A stretch of DNA of 64,000 nt from Caulobacteraceae bacterium (GTDB lineage: Bacteria > Pseudomonadota > Alphaproteobacteria > Caulobacterales > Aquidulcibacteraceae). Each line of letters opens with the position of its first letter. Within the stretch, counting starts at the first letter, position 1. The stretch lies in NCBI GenBank assembly GCA_016703335.1, contig JADJCG010000032.1:67835-131834 (forward strand), given 5' to 3'. The notes beneath the pieces were generated by a model. It did no database searches and had not been told where the DNA came from. It saw only the letters and a program-made list of their open reading frames with translations. Below, one piece after another: positions 54,553 to 64,000 of the stretch. Position numbers and translations under genes: made by a program.

Positions 54553-56469
54553 ATGCGGGCGATTTGGGCGGCGGCTCTTCTATTTGCATTCACCGGCGCA
54601 GCCAGCGCGCAAGTCAGCGAGTCAACGCGCGCCTCCAACGCCGCGTTCTCACAAAGGTTGCCCTGGGGCGATCGCGAAGACGAAGACTTCGCCAATCGCG
54701 GCTTCGTCGCCGCCTACGACCAACCGCAAATCCGCACAGCCGACAACAGCCGCGTCGTATGGGATTTCACCGCCTACGATTTCCTCCACGGTGACGCGCC
54801 CGACACCGTGAACCCCAGCCTCTGGCGTCACGCGCAACTGCTCGCCCGCGCCGGTCTCTTCCGCGTCACTGACCGCGTCTATCAAATCCGTGGCTTCGAC
54901 GTCTCGAACATGACGATTGTCGTCGGCGACACCGGCCTCATCATTGTCGACCCGCTCTCCAGCGCTGAAACTGCCGCCGCAGGCCTCGCGCTCGCGCGCC
55001 GCACGCTCGGCGACAAACCCGTCGTCGCCGTCATCTACACGCACTCGCACCTCGACCATTTCGGCGGCGTCCGCGGCGTCGTGCCAAATCCCGCCGGGGT
55101 TGAGATCATCGCGCCCGATCACTTTATGGAGCACGCGGTGACGGAGAACGTCATCGCCGGCAACGCCATGAGCCGCCGCGCACAATTCCAATTCGGCGCA
55201 GGCCTCACGCCCGGTCCGGACGGGCAGATGACCTCCGGCATCGGCCTCGCCGTCTCCAGCGGCACGTTCACGCTCATCCCGCCGACACGCACAATCACCC
55301 ACACGGGCGAAACGCTCACCATCGACGGCGTGCGCATCGAGTTTCAGCTGACCCCTGACACCGAAGCGCCTTCGGAGATGAACTTCCTCTTCCCGGATTT
55401 CGGCGTGCTCCTCATCGCCGAGAACGCCACCGCCTCGATGCACAACATCCTCACGCCGCGCGGCGCGCTCGTTCGCGATGCGAAGGCGTGGGCGGACTAC
55501 CTCACCGAAGTGCTGCGCCTCTACGGCGACCGCACCGAGATTATGGTCAACTCTCACGCTTGGCCGCGCTTCGGCGGCGATCGCGTGCGTGACTTCATCT
55601 CCAGCCACCGGGACGCCTACAAGTATCTGCACGACCAAACCGTGCGCCTGATGAACGCCGGCTACACCGATCGCGAGATCGCCGAGCAAGTGCGCTTGCC
55701 CGCTTCGCTCTCCGCGCGTTGGTTCAATCACGGCTATTACGGCACGATGATGCACAATTCGCGCGCCGTCTATCAGCGCTACATGGGCTGGTACGACGGC
55801 AACCCCGCGAACCTCAATCCGCTTCCACCGGCGGAAGAGGGCACACGCTTCGTCCGCGCCATGGGCGGCGAAGATCGCGTGCTCGCCGAAGGTCAACGCG
55901 CCTTCGACGAAGGCGACTATCGCTGGGCCGCGCGCGTGCTCAACAATCTCGTGTTCGCAAATCCCAACAACACCGCGGCGCGCCAACTCCTCGCGCGCAC
56001 GCATCGGCAGATGGCCTACCAATCCGAAAGCGCGATCTGGCGAAACATGTATCTTGTTGCAGCACGCGAACTCGAAGAGGGACCACCCGCGCGCGGCCTG
56101 CCAACGCAAAGCGCCGATCTCATCGGCGCAACGCCGACCAGCTACATCCTCGATTTGCTCTCCGTGCGTCTCAATCCAGAGCGCCTCGGCGATCGACACT
56201 ACGCGTTCAATCTCGTCTTTCCCGAACGCAACGAACGTTTCGGCGTGACGATCCGCAACGGCGTCCTGGTCTATGAGCGCGACCAAACCGTCGACGGCCC
56301 CACCATCACCTCACCACGTGCGGTATTCCTGCAAGCCATGGCGACGCAATCGATGGCGCGCGCCGTGTTGTCCGGACAAATCCGCATCCAGGGCAGCAGA
56401 AGGTCCCTTGAAGGCCTCGGCGAGGTATTCGACAACCCCGACCCAAATTTCCCCATCGTCACGCCGTGA
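54553..56469 (+). CDS. Alkyl sulfatase-like MBL-fold hydrolase, exported
   Basis: A 638-residue protein: signal peptide MRAIWAAALLFAFTGAASAQ, metallo-beta-lactamase domain with THSHLDHFGG and a further metal-site region around LIAENATASMHNILTPRGAL. The alkyl-sulfatase dimerisation domain (ADYLTEVLRLYGDRTEIMVN, NHGYYGTMMHNSRAVYQRYM) and a C-terminal SCP2-like domain follow. Family members (SdsA1, BDS1) cleave alkyl sulfates such as SDS in the periplasm. GGGGGAAA precedes ATG 54553. It sits between the helicase and pdeM genes, all on one strand. Confidence 0.87.
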   Translation: MRAIWAAALLFAFTGAASAQVSESTRASNAAFSQRLPWGDREDEDFANRGFVAAYDQPQIRTADNSRVVWDFTAYDFLHGDAPDTVNPSLWRHAQLLARAGLFRVTDRVYQIRGFDVSNMTIVVGDTGLIIVDPLSSAETAAAGLALARRTLGDKPVVAVIYTHSHLDHFGGVRGVVPNPAGVEIIAPDHFMEHAVTENVIAGNAMSRRAQFQFGAGLTPGPDGQMTSGIGLAVSSGTFTLIPPTRTITHTGETLTIDGVRIEFQLTPDTEAPSEMNFLFPDFGVLLIAENATASMHNILTPRGALVRDAKAWADYLTEVLRLYGDRTEIMVNSHAWPRFGGDRVRDFISSHRDAYKYLHDQTVRLMNAGYTDREIAEQVRLPASLSARWFNHGYYGTMMHNSRAVYQRYMGWYDGNPANLNPLPPAEEGTRFVRAMGGEDRVLAEGQRAFDEGDYRWAARVLNNLVFANPNNTAARQLLARTHRQMAYQSESAIWRNMYLVAARELEEGPPARGLPTQSADLIGATPTSYILDLLSVRLNPERLGDRHYAFNLVFPERNERFGVTIRNGVLVYERDQTVDGPTITSPRAVFLQAMATQSMARAVLSGQIRIQGSRRSLEGLGEVFDNPDPNFPIVTP

Positions 56470-56493
56470 CGAATCCGATTTGATCTGAGGCGT

Positions 56494-57273
56494 ATGCCGC
56501 TCCTGTCGCAGCCAGCACCAAAGCCAGAGCGTCCGCGCCGCAAAGCGGTGGCGGTCGCGCCTGTGCGCGCCGTGCCGCCGATGGCGATCGTCGGCGACAG
56601 CGTTGAAATGCGCCTCGGCCATACTTTGGTAACGGCGCTGCCCGATGGCGCGCTCTGGGTTGCGGAATCCAAAACGCTGATCGTCTCGGACATTCACTTC
56701 GAGAAGGGATCATCCTTCGCGCTGCGCGGCCAGATGCTGCCGCCCTACGACACGCATGCGGCGTTGCTGAAACTCACCGACCTCATGCTGCGCCTGCAGC
56801 CGGACATCATCGTCTCGCTCGGCGACAGCTTCCACGACAGCGGCGGCCCGGCGCGCATGGACGCGCGCGATCGCGAATTGCTACGCTTGCTGATGTCACG
56901 CTGCGACTGGGTCTGGGTCGAAGGCAATCACGATGGCCGCGCGCCCGAAACACTCGGCGGCAAATTCCACGAAGTCCTACACGTCGGCTCACTCGTGCTG
57001 CGTCACGAACCCACAGAGTCCGCAGCCCCCGGCGAGATCGCCGGTCACATGCATCCGTGCGCACGCGTCGTCGGCCGTGGCCGCAGCGTCCGCCGCCGTT
57101 GCTTCGCCACCGATGGCGCGCGCTTGGTGATGCCGGCCTTCGGCACATACACAGGCGGCCTCAACGTCTGCCACGAGGCGTTCGCCAATATCTTCCCAGG
57201 GGGCGCAACAGCGCTCGTTCTCGGCAAAGATCGCGTCCTGCCCGCGCCGAACGAGCGCCTAGTCGGCGACTAA
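56494..57273 (+). CDS. pdeM: Ligase-associated DNA damage response phosphoesterase PdeM
   Basis: Calcineurin-like metallophosphoesterase of 259 residues. Metal-site motifs in order: LIVSDIHFEKGSSFA (D-x-H), IVSLGDSFHD, VEGNHDG and EIAGHMHPCARV. PdeM belongs to the ligase-associated damage-response group with the Lhr-type helicase upstream. The first 35 residues are a Pro/Arg-rich extension. Convergent 4-base overlap with the DUF3429 gene. Confidence 0.87.
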   Translation: MPLLSQPAPKPERPRRKAVAVAPVRAVPPMAIVGDSVEMRLGHTLVTALPDGALWVAESKTLIVSDIHFEKGSSFALRGQMLPPYDTHAALLKLTDLMLRLQPDIIVSLGDSFHDSGGPARMDARDRELLRLLMSRCDWVWVEGNHDGRAPETLGGKFHEVLHVGSLVLRHEPTESAAPGEIAGHMHPCARVVGRGRSVRRRCFATDGARLVMPAFGTYTGGLNVCHEAFANIFPGGATALVLGKDRVLPAPNERLVGD

Positions 57274-57746
57274 AGCCGATGCATCGCCGTCGCGAGCGGG
57301 ATCAGCATGCAGATGATCATCGCCCCGCCGGTCAGCACTTGCCTTAACACCGGATACCAAGCCGGCGCGCCAGCATCGCGCGCGCTGCGATAATCCCACA
57401 TCGCCTGGACTGCGAAGATGCCGGCAAAGATCGCAGCTGCGCCGAGCACCGGCGTAAAGAACACAACAAAAGTCGCAAGCATCCAGCCCGCGAGAGCAGG
57501 GAGCGCGCTAAACACGAGCCGCAATCCGTTCGGATTATCCGGCGCACGCACAATCTCAATTCCGCAGCGCACGCCGCCGAGAAACGAGAGCAGCACAGCC
57601 GCATAAAGCGAAAACGCAATCGCGCCGAGGCGTGCGGTGCTGGCGTGTGCGGAGAGCGTGATGAGCGCCGATACGGCTAGCGGCACGAGGCCGAGAAAGC
57701 CCAGACGCAACGCCGCACGAGGAAGGATAGGCGGCGGCGTGATCAC
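57270..57746 (-). CDS. DUF3429-type membrane protein
   Basis: A 158-residue protein of four or five helices (LGFLGLVPLAVSALITLSAH, AAVLLSFLGGVRCGIEIV, ALPALAGWMLATFVVFF). SFLGGVRCGIE and the WDYRSAR motif near the C-terminus match DUF3429. The GTG start at 57746 overlaps the TIGR02186 gene stop (GTGA), which decides it. Function unknown. Confidence 0.82.
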   Translation of the reverse strand: MITPPPILPRAALRLGFLGLVPLAVSALITLSAHASTARLGAIAFSLYAAVLLSFLGGVRCGIEIVRAPDNPNGLRLVFSALPALAGWMLATFVVFFTPVLGAAAIFAGIFAVQAMWDYRSARDAGAPAWYPVLRQVLTGGAMIICMLIPLATAMHRL

Positions 57747-58579
57747 GGGCGACGAAATAACACGGCCGAGCCCCAGCCCGCCAATAGCGCGAGCAGTACG
57801 GTGACGATGCCGTACAGCCACGACACATTGGTGGCGAGGTCATGGATCGTGCGCTCAACGCCAATGCGCGCAATCGTGATCGGGATGCGCTGACGCGAAA
57901 TCAGACGCCCGTCGCGGAAGAGGTACGTGTCCGCGTGATATTGCGCGATCGGAGCATTTGCCGGCAAACGCACCACCGCGCGGAACAGCCCGCCGCGATA
58001 GGCCGTCAACCCACCACGCACGCCTTCGCGCGGGGGCGTCGCGTACCATTGATAAAGCCCTTGCTCGCGCCGCAACCGCACCAGCGCCGCGCGGTACGCT
58101 GAAGGATCGCCGCCAGCCGGCACAGCGCTCGCGAGTTGCGCCGAGGCGGCGGGATCCAGCTGATATCGCCAGATCGATTCCGGGCTCGCGATGTCGCGCA
58201 GCGGCCGGTTACTCAGCACTGCGAAGAACGCCGGCGCTTCGCTGAAGCGCACCGGATCGCCGTTCACCCACAAACCGAACGCGTTGCCGATGCCGAAGGC
58301 GCGACTCTTGCGCATCACCGTCGCGGGCTCATTGGGGCCGCGCAGCACGACAACAATGTCGCCCCGTCCGCGCCGATCCGGATTGACGCCGAACACAGTG
58401 ATGTACGACCCGCCATAGGTGGAACTCACAGTGATCTGTTCTTCAGCCACACCGGCGGGAAGATCGTCGGCCACGTCGCTGCCCGGCTGTCGCTGCTGTT
58501 CTTGCTGCTGCTGCTGAGCCGACGCGGGCGCGCCAGCGAGCAAAACGAACGCGAACGCGGCGAGGAGGCGCTTCACCAT
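57743..58579 (-). CDS. TIGR02186 family membrane protein
   Basis: A 278-residue protein with signal peptide (AAFAFVLLAGAPASAQ), a Gln-rich stretch (QQQQQEQQRQ), a periplasmic domain (ITVSSTYGGSYITVFGVNPD, FFAVLSNRPLRDI, LFRAVVRLPANAPIAQYHAD) and a C-terminal membrane helix (LYGIVTVLLALLAGWGSAVL). The family is commonly encoded next to TSUP exporters, as here (7-base overlap). Role unknown, perhaps an accessory to the exporter. Confidence 0.87.
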   Translation of the reverse strand: MVKRLLAAFAFVLLAGAPASAQQQQQEQQRQPGSDVADDLPAGVAEEQITVSSTYGGSYITVFGVNPDRRGRGDIVVVLRGPNEPATVMRKSRAFGIGNAFGLWVNGDPVRFSEAPAFFAVLSNRPLRDIASPESIWRYQLDPAASAQLASAVPAGGDPSAYRAALVRLRREQGLYQWYATPPREGVRGGLTAYRGGLFRAVVRLPANAPIAQYHADTYLFRDGRLISRQRIPITIARIGVERTIHDLATNVSWLYGIVTVLLALLAGWGSAVLFRRP

Positions 58580-59487
58580 AGCCCTGCCCCCAACACGTAG
58601 ATTTCATCCGGCGGGACAACGAGATCGAACAAGAACTTGATGCTGGCGGCAACCAGCAACACGCCCAGAATGCCGCGCACGTACTCAGCCTTAATGCCTG
58701 CACCCACACGTGCGCCAATCTGTGCGCCAACCACGCCGCCTGCCATCAGCAACAGCGCCAGCACCAGATCGACCGTATGCGTCGCGATCGATTGCAGCAC
58801 GACGATCAGCGACGAAATCACCAGCACTTGGAACTGCGACGTCCCGATCACGACATTCGTCGGCATCCGCAGCAGATAGATCATCGCCGGGATCACGATG
58901 AAGCCGCCGCCGATGCCCATGATCGCCGAGATTGCGCCGATGACAAAGCCAAGACCCAAAGGCGGCAGCACGCTGATGTAGAGGCCCGAGCGCGGAAACC
59001 TCATGCGAAAGGGCAGGTTGTGCGCCACCGTTTTCAGTGGCCGGCGCAGCACCGATACGCTCTTCGCCGGACGCCCGCGCCAAAAGCGATAGCTCTCGCG
59101 CACCATCAGAAAGCCGACGCTCGAGAGCAGCAGCAGATAAAGCAGCGAGACGATGAGATCGAGTTGGCCAAGCCGCAGCAGCCGTTCAAACAGCGCAACC
59201 CCGATCGAACTGCCGACGATGCCGCCAACCGACAGCAGCATCCCCATCCGCCAGTCGACGGCTTTGCGCCGCGTCTGCGTCATGATGCCGGAGAATGACG
59301 TCGCCGCGATCTGGCTCGCACCAGTCGCGACAGCAACTGGCGCGGGCACGCCGAGGAACAGCAGCGCAGGTGTCATGATGAAGCCGCCGCCGACGCCAAC
59401 GAGCCCGGACACGAAGCCGACGGCGCCGCTCACCAAAAAAATGAGCAGCACGGCCACCGGCATTTCGGCGATCGGCAAATAAATCAA
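58573..59487 (-). CDS. TSUP (TauE/SafE) family anion exporter
   Basis: A 304-residue permease with the two TSUP repeats: SGAVGFVSGLVGVGGGFIMT near the N-terminus and IGAISAIMGIGGGFIVIPAM in the second half, the duplicated G-x-G-G-G motif. Substrates in the family are sulfite, sulfoacetate or thiosulfate. Start TTG 59487; ATG 59463 is possible. Heads the operon with the TIGR02186 and DUF3429 genes. Confidence 0.9.
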   Translation of the reverse strand: MIYLPIAEMPVAVLLIFLVSGAVGFVSGLVGVGGGFIMTPALLFLGVPAPVAVATGASQIAATSFSGIMTQTRRKAVDWRMGMLLSVGGIVGSSIGVALFERLLRLGQLDLIVSLLYLLLLSSVGFLMVRESYRFWRGRPAKSVSVLRRPLKTVAHNLPFRMRFPRSGLYISVLPPLGLGFVIGAISAIMGIGGGFIVIPAMIYLLRMPTNVVIGTSQFQVLVISSLIVVLQSIATHTVDLVLALLLMAGGVVGAQIGARVGAGIKAEYVRGILGVLLVAASIKFLFDLVVPPDEIYVLGAGLW

Positions 59488-59592
59488 AATTCTGCTCTGA
59501 ACTCAGCGCCAAGCGCTACGCCCGCGGCCCTTATGATAAGGGTCGCGGGCCGAAGCAACGCTAGTTTGCCGCTAATTCGCGGGAGCCCGGTT

Positions 59593-62500
59593 TTAGGTGC
59601 TCGGACGGCTGTTCCAGGCGCGAACGCCGAACTCACCATTGGCTGTGGCGCTAGATGCACGTGGACGGAAAGCCTGGGCGCGGGCCCGTGCTTGCTCGAC
59701 CTGCTGCGGCGTCAGTTGCGCTTCAAGAGCGGTGGCGCGCGCGCCAGCATCTTGATCGCCTTGGCGGGCAGCAACCATGAACCAGAACAGAGCTTCCGAT
59801 GCGGAAGCGTTCACGCCGCGGCCTTGTTGATAAAGGACGCCGAGATTGTACTGGCTGTCGGCAACGCCGAGTTCAGCCGCTTGGCGGAACCAACGGAACG
59901 CCGCCGCTTCATCCAAAGGCGCGCCTTCGCCGCGTGCGAAATAGACGCCGAGGTCGTGCATGGCGCGGCGGTTGCCGGCGCCGGCAGAGCGTTCAGTCCA
60001 TTGACGCGCGATCGTGAGATCGGCCGGTACGCCTTCGCCGCGCTCATAGAGCTTAGCTAAGCGATACTGCGCCATCGGGAAGCCGCGATCGGCAGCGCGG
60101 CGCAGCATCGTCACGCCTTCGGCCGTGCGGCCAGCTGCTGATGCGCTGCAACGCCAGTTCGTACTGCGCCGTGAGATCGCCAGATTGCGCGGCTTGCTCA
60201 AGCGAGACGTTACGCGCCGGAAGAGGGCCCGCGACGACCTGCTGCGTGGCTGGCGTCTGCGTGGTCTGAGCGACCGGCGCGCCAGCCGGCGCTGCCGTTG
60301 GGGCTGCGCCTTCGACAGCTGGCGCCTCATCAGGAACGACGCCTTCGGTAGGCGCTTCCGCGAACGGATCGGCGGGCGGCTGCAGCGTCGGCGCGATGTT
60401 GCTCACCGGCAGCGGCGGCTCGGCGTCCGCTTGCGCGTCGTCGCCTTGGCTCCTCATGTAATAAGCGCCGCCAATCAGCGCGGCCGCGATCGCGCTAGCA
60501 GCGCCCCACAGCACCACGCGGCTCGAACCACGCAGGCTGAGCTTCGGCGCCTCCTTCGGCGTCTCAGGACGCGTCTTCGGCAACGACTGCGCCTGCGCGG
60601 CCTTACGCGCGTTGGCGAGATAGTCGTTCTTGGCCGGCGCAGCAGCCGGATCTTCCGGCAACGGCGGCAGATCAGTCAGCTCAGGAAGCTCCAGCGAAAG
60701 CGGCGCTTCTTCGATGCTGTTGGCGAGCGGCACGTTGGCGTTGTTTTGTGGCGCAGGTGCGACCAGCGGCGCGACCGCATCTTCGATCGAGTGCGGCGCG
60801 AGTTCATCATCCGGCGTCCAGAACGGATCGTCGATCGGCGGCGCAGCGACCGTCTCAACTTCCTCGAGCGCAGGATCATCGATCAGGAGATCATCGTCCG
60901 GAGAGACTTCGATCGACTGGTATTCCGGCGGCACGAACGCTTCTTCGACCGCGTCGTCGTCAACCAGCAGATCATCGATCTGATTGTCTTCGGCGAAGTA
61001 GATGTCGTGATCGTTCGGCACTTCGTTGATAGCGCGTGGCGGCAGCGGCGCTGCACGCACCGGTTGCGCTGCATCACGCGGCGTCTGCGAATACGGCTGC
61101 GGCTCCGGATCACTCAGATCGAATGATGTTTCCGTCTCTTCGAACGACGGGAAGGCCGAGCGGTCGAAGGCGTTCGTCGTCTTCGGTGCGGCGCGCCGGC
61201 GTTGGGATGCGCATCGTCGGCGCGGGCGTCTCCGCCGCCGGCGTGGCGCGGCCAGTTTCAAACTCTTCCAGCTTGGAAGCGACGTCCGACACGGCCTTCT
61301 GAACTGGTGCGATCGCTTCTTGGCTGTGCTCTTCAACCTTAGCCAGGCGCTGCATGATTGAGCTGATAGCTTCCGACACGCGCTGACCAGCACGCTCTTC
61401 GCTATCCAGCATCCGCTCGCCCAGTTCGCGAGCGAGAATGTCTTGGCGCTGATTGAAGCGATCCGCCATCCGCGCGACTTGCTCGCCCACGTGCTCGATC
61501 GCTTGCGCGCTGCGCTGCTCAACTGCACCAACGCGCTCTTCAAGACGCTCGGACAGACGGCCAACTTCGAGGCCCATACGATCGAACGCAGCAGCTTCGC
61601 GGCGCTCAATGTCGTCAAAGCGCTTCGCCAGCGTCGACGACATCCGCGTCAGCTCTTCGCGCACCGCGGACGCGGCCGCATCGTCATTGCGTGCTTCAAC
61701 CGTGCGTAAGCGCTGGTCGACAGTTTCCGACATGCGCTTGATCTCGATCGAGATCGCTTCAATCGTTTGCGCTTGGCGGCGCTCGGCAGCGGCGAGGCGC
61801 TTGTTGACGTCGGTGAGGGCGCCTTCGACGCCTTCTTCGCCAGCCAGCACAGCGTGCAGCTCTTGCGTGATCTCTTCGCGCACCGATTGCGCCATCGTGT
61901 CGAGGCGCTGTTCGAGCATCGCGCGAACGGCTTCGGTTTCCATCGAAGCGCCGCCGCCTTGTTCGATGCGTGCACCGAGCGAGGAGACCGTTTCTTCGAT
62001 GTGACGGATCGCCGTGTTGGCGGTCGATTCCGGTTTCTTCGAGCTTGTCATTCAAACGTTGCAGCGCGCGATCGAGGGACTCAACCGTCTCGCCGATCCG
62101 ATCGATCTTCGCCGTGCTCGAGTTCGCAGTCGCTGCTTCAACGCTAGCGATGCGCGCTTCGAACGCCGCCAGTGCGCCGGTGAGGGGGCTGGCGTCGGTT
62201 TTCGATTCAAGCGCGCCGAGGCGCTCAGCAATATCTTGCTGCGCTTGACGCACGTCGGTGAGATCGACGCCGCCGCCCGAACCGCCGGCGATGTCTTCAA
62301 CTTGCTTGACGCGTGCCGAGAGCGTGAGCTGCGCATTGCGCAGATCCGCAATCGCAGCGCCCGCCGCTTGGCGGAGGCCAGCCGTGCTTTCGCGGGCGCC
62401 AGCTTCAGCCCGCTCGATGCGGCCAATCAGCGTTGCTTGTTCAGCCTTCAGCGTATCGACAGCGCCAACGCGCTTCGAAATCTCGCCCTCAAGGCGCACG

Positions 62501-63348
62501 ACTTCTTCGAGCAATGCTTCACGCGCACCGCGCGTCTCGCTCGACGTTTCAGTGCGCACTTCAGCAACAGCGCTCTCGATCGCACGGCGCGTCGAGGCTT
62601 CGCTATCGCCAAGGCGTTCGCTCAGTTGTTCTTGCAGACGGCGCAGCTCAGTGACCGCGTCGATCGAAGCTTCCGTCGCCTGACGTGCAGCCTCCTCAGC
62701 AACAGTGCGCGCTTCCGCGAGCGTCTGCGCCAGAATGTTGCCGCCATTGCTCATCTCGTTCGTCAGGAACGAGGCGGCAGCCTCAGCGCGGCGCGCAACT
62801 TCTTCGGCGACAGCCACCTGGTGCTCAAGCCGATGCTTGACGTCTTCGACATCGGCCGCGCGGCCGCTCAGCGTTTCGCCGGCGGCGCGGAATTGTTCCA
62901 GCGCGTCTGAAATGCGCTCAGCAGCTTCGCTCGACGCCGCTTCCGCATCTTCAATGCGCGCAGCGAGACAAGCACCGAGCGGTCGATCGTCGAGACCGCG
63001 CGATCAAGACCAGTGACGGCGAGTTGCGTACGGCGTTCGATAGATTCAATGCGTTGGGCAAGACGAGTCGGATCGCTCGTGCGCGACGCGCCACCGTTGA
63101 CGCCCCAATCGTCTTCGCCATCATAATCTGTGTGCTGCGTGCCGAACGCGCGCGGACGCGGCGCGCGGCGGCTGTTGCGGTGTGTGCTGCGACTGCGATT
63201 GCGCGCCACCGCCACCAAGCTAACCAGATGCAAGCGCCTGGTTCAGATATTCGCCAAGGCTCATGCCCTGACGAGCCGCAGCTTCTCGCGCAGCTTCTCG
63301 CACTTTGGGGTCAATGCCCTTGACGCTCCAGTTCTGCGCACCGCTCAT
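59593..63348 (-). pseudogene. podJ: PodJ-like polar localization factor, several frameshifts and a TAG
   Basis: PodJ organises the new cell pole in Caulobacter. From ATG 63348: MSGAQNWSVKGIDPKVREAA and RQGMSLGEYLNQALASG, then TAG at codon 43 (63222-63220), then a Gln/Gly linker in frame. A very long coiled coil follows (EAVRAMLEQRLDTMAQSVRE, RQAQTIEAISIEIKRMSETV), an acidic linker (EVPNDHDIYFAEDNQIDDLL), a membrane helix VVLWGAASAIAAALIGGAYY (about 60455-60520), and periplasmic Sel1 repeats (PMAQYRLAKLYERGEGVPAD, DSQYNLGVLYQQGRGVN). The frame changes near 63165, 62960, 62035, 61195 and 60140. The end at 59593 lacks the peptidoglycan-binding domain of Caulobacter PodJ. Confidence 0.78.
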
Positions 63349-63501
63349 TATGCCCCTCGCCGCGTTTTCACCGCGCGTCCGCGGCTTACGCCAACCCCCG
63401 GGACGGAGACTCGAAGAATTCGAGAATCGCCACGACTTTGCAGTGTCGATGAAAGGCGTCGGCGTGTTAATGGCGGGTAAAATCGTAAACAGGAATTAGC
63501 C

Positions 63502-64000
63502 ATGTCTGATACGCCGCGACAATTCGGTCCCCGAAACGCAAGGCAGGCGTCTATCTCCGCGGGACTGGAGCGGCGCGCAGCCTGATATCCCGACGAACTT
63601 CACGGGCCTCGAAGCGGCAGCGCAGAAGAAATGACTCCCGAAGCGTGGGCTTACACTGCCGGCAGCGCTGAATTAGAGACGGGCGCCGACGCAAACCGGC
63701 GCGCCGCCTTCAATCGCTTCCAATTGCGCAACGCATGCTCGGCGGTGCTGGCACAAGAAATCTCGGTTGCGAAATCTGGTGCGCGCGTTGCGCCGGTGTT
63801 TTCTTCGCCCATCGGCGTTTTTGGAGACGATGCTCCGGAAGCTGATCTCGCGCGTCGCCGCCATGGGCGCGCTCAATCTGCCAATGATCATTTCGTCTCA
63901 AGCATCAACGCCGATGGAAAAGATCGCGGAAGCCAACGGCGACGGCCCGCGCTTCTATCAATTGTATTGGGGCAAGTCAGACGATCTCGCCGAGAGCTTC
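63502..64000 (+). pseudogene. FMN-dependent alpha-hydroxy acid oxidase (lactate oxidase family), 5' part, frameshifted
   Basis: Starts at ATG 63502 after AGGAATTAGCC and runs off the window. Pieces in different frames line up as one protein: MSDTPRQFGP, then IPTNFTGLEAAAQKK, MTPEAWAYTAGSAELETGAD, NRFQLRNA, MLGGAGTRNLGCEI, SSPIGVFGDDAPEADLA, and MGALNLPMIISSQASTPMEK with FYQLYWGKSDDLAESF. This is the N-terminal third of a lactate 2-monooxygenase/L-lactate dehydrogenase-type FMN barrel. At least four indels occur in 500 bases, more than anywhere else here. Confidence 0.7.

Noticed and set aside
54649..56286. A 545-codon open frame on the minus strand
   Set aside because: It lies entirely antisense to the alkylsulfatase-like gene, has no family motif or ribosome site, and is explained by high GC and strand-symmetric codon bias.

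Overview
The window is a gene-dense, GC-rich chromosomal segment (no plasmid, phage or transposase genes seen). Several things point to an alphaproteobacterium near Caulobacterales/Hyphomonadaceae. There is a PodJ-type polarity protein (N-terminus WSVKGIDPK, long coiled coil, one membrane segment, Sel1 repeats) and a TadG-type remnant. A compact lgt / MidA-type methyltransferase / pgeF cluster and an rplY-pth pair are also present. GTG/TTG starts and 4-base start/stop overlaps (ATGA, GTGA, TTGA) are frequent. This placement is inference; no rRNA, tRNA or CRISPR array was found.

Layout. 1-5 kb: broken VOC protein, VanX-type dipeptidase lipoprotein, motA (frameshifted), small lipoprotein, mnmC, WecG/TagA glycosyltransferase. 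5-14 kb: two MFS transporters, inositol-phosphatase family enzyme, FAD oxidoreductase, VOC, dienelactone hydrolase, double-DTG aspartic protease, esterase, ychF, TPR membrane protein. 15-25 kb: pth (frameshifted), rplY, FkbM methyltransferase, alpha/beta hydrolase lipoprotein, large secreted metallopeptidase, TadG fragment, prs, then the minus-strand unit lgt > MidA-like > pgeF > second VanX-type dipeptidase. 25-43 kb: ubiK, YbjN protein, proC, ATP-grasp protein, heme-oxygenase-like oxidase plus methyltransferase, TetR/cupin, sthA, RimK ligase, 2OG dioxygenase, queE with an actin-like ATPase, an EnvZ/OmpR-type pair divergent from ilvE, D-cysteine desulfhydrase, racemase. 43-51 kb: small membrane proteins, two thioesterases divergent from a TetR regulator that heads an esterase/MFS operon, response regulator, SnoaL protein, broken membrane protein. 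52-64 kb: ligase-associated helicase and PdeM phosphoesterase flanking an alkylsulfatase-like hydrolase, TSUP/TIGR02186/DUF3429 operon, podJ (many frameshifts), and the start of a lactate-oxidase family gene.

At least a dozen otherwise recognisable genes are interrupted by single-base frameshifts or in-frame stops. They include genes expected to be important (pth, motA, sthA, podJ). Several breaks sit in short homopolymers and they are densest at the two ends of the window. The simplest reading is residual sequencing error, but three clean in-frame nonsense codons and the TadG fragment could be real decay.

The most interesting structures are: a two-hairpin GC-rich palindromic element inserted in frame into the Lhr-type helicase; a translationally coupled heme-oxygenase-like oxidase/methyltransferase pair; an actin-like ATPase coupled to queE; and a TGACG/CGTCA operator-like cluster between the thioesterases and the TetR gene.
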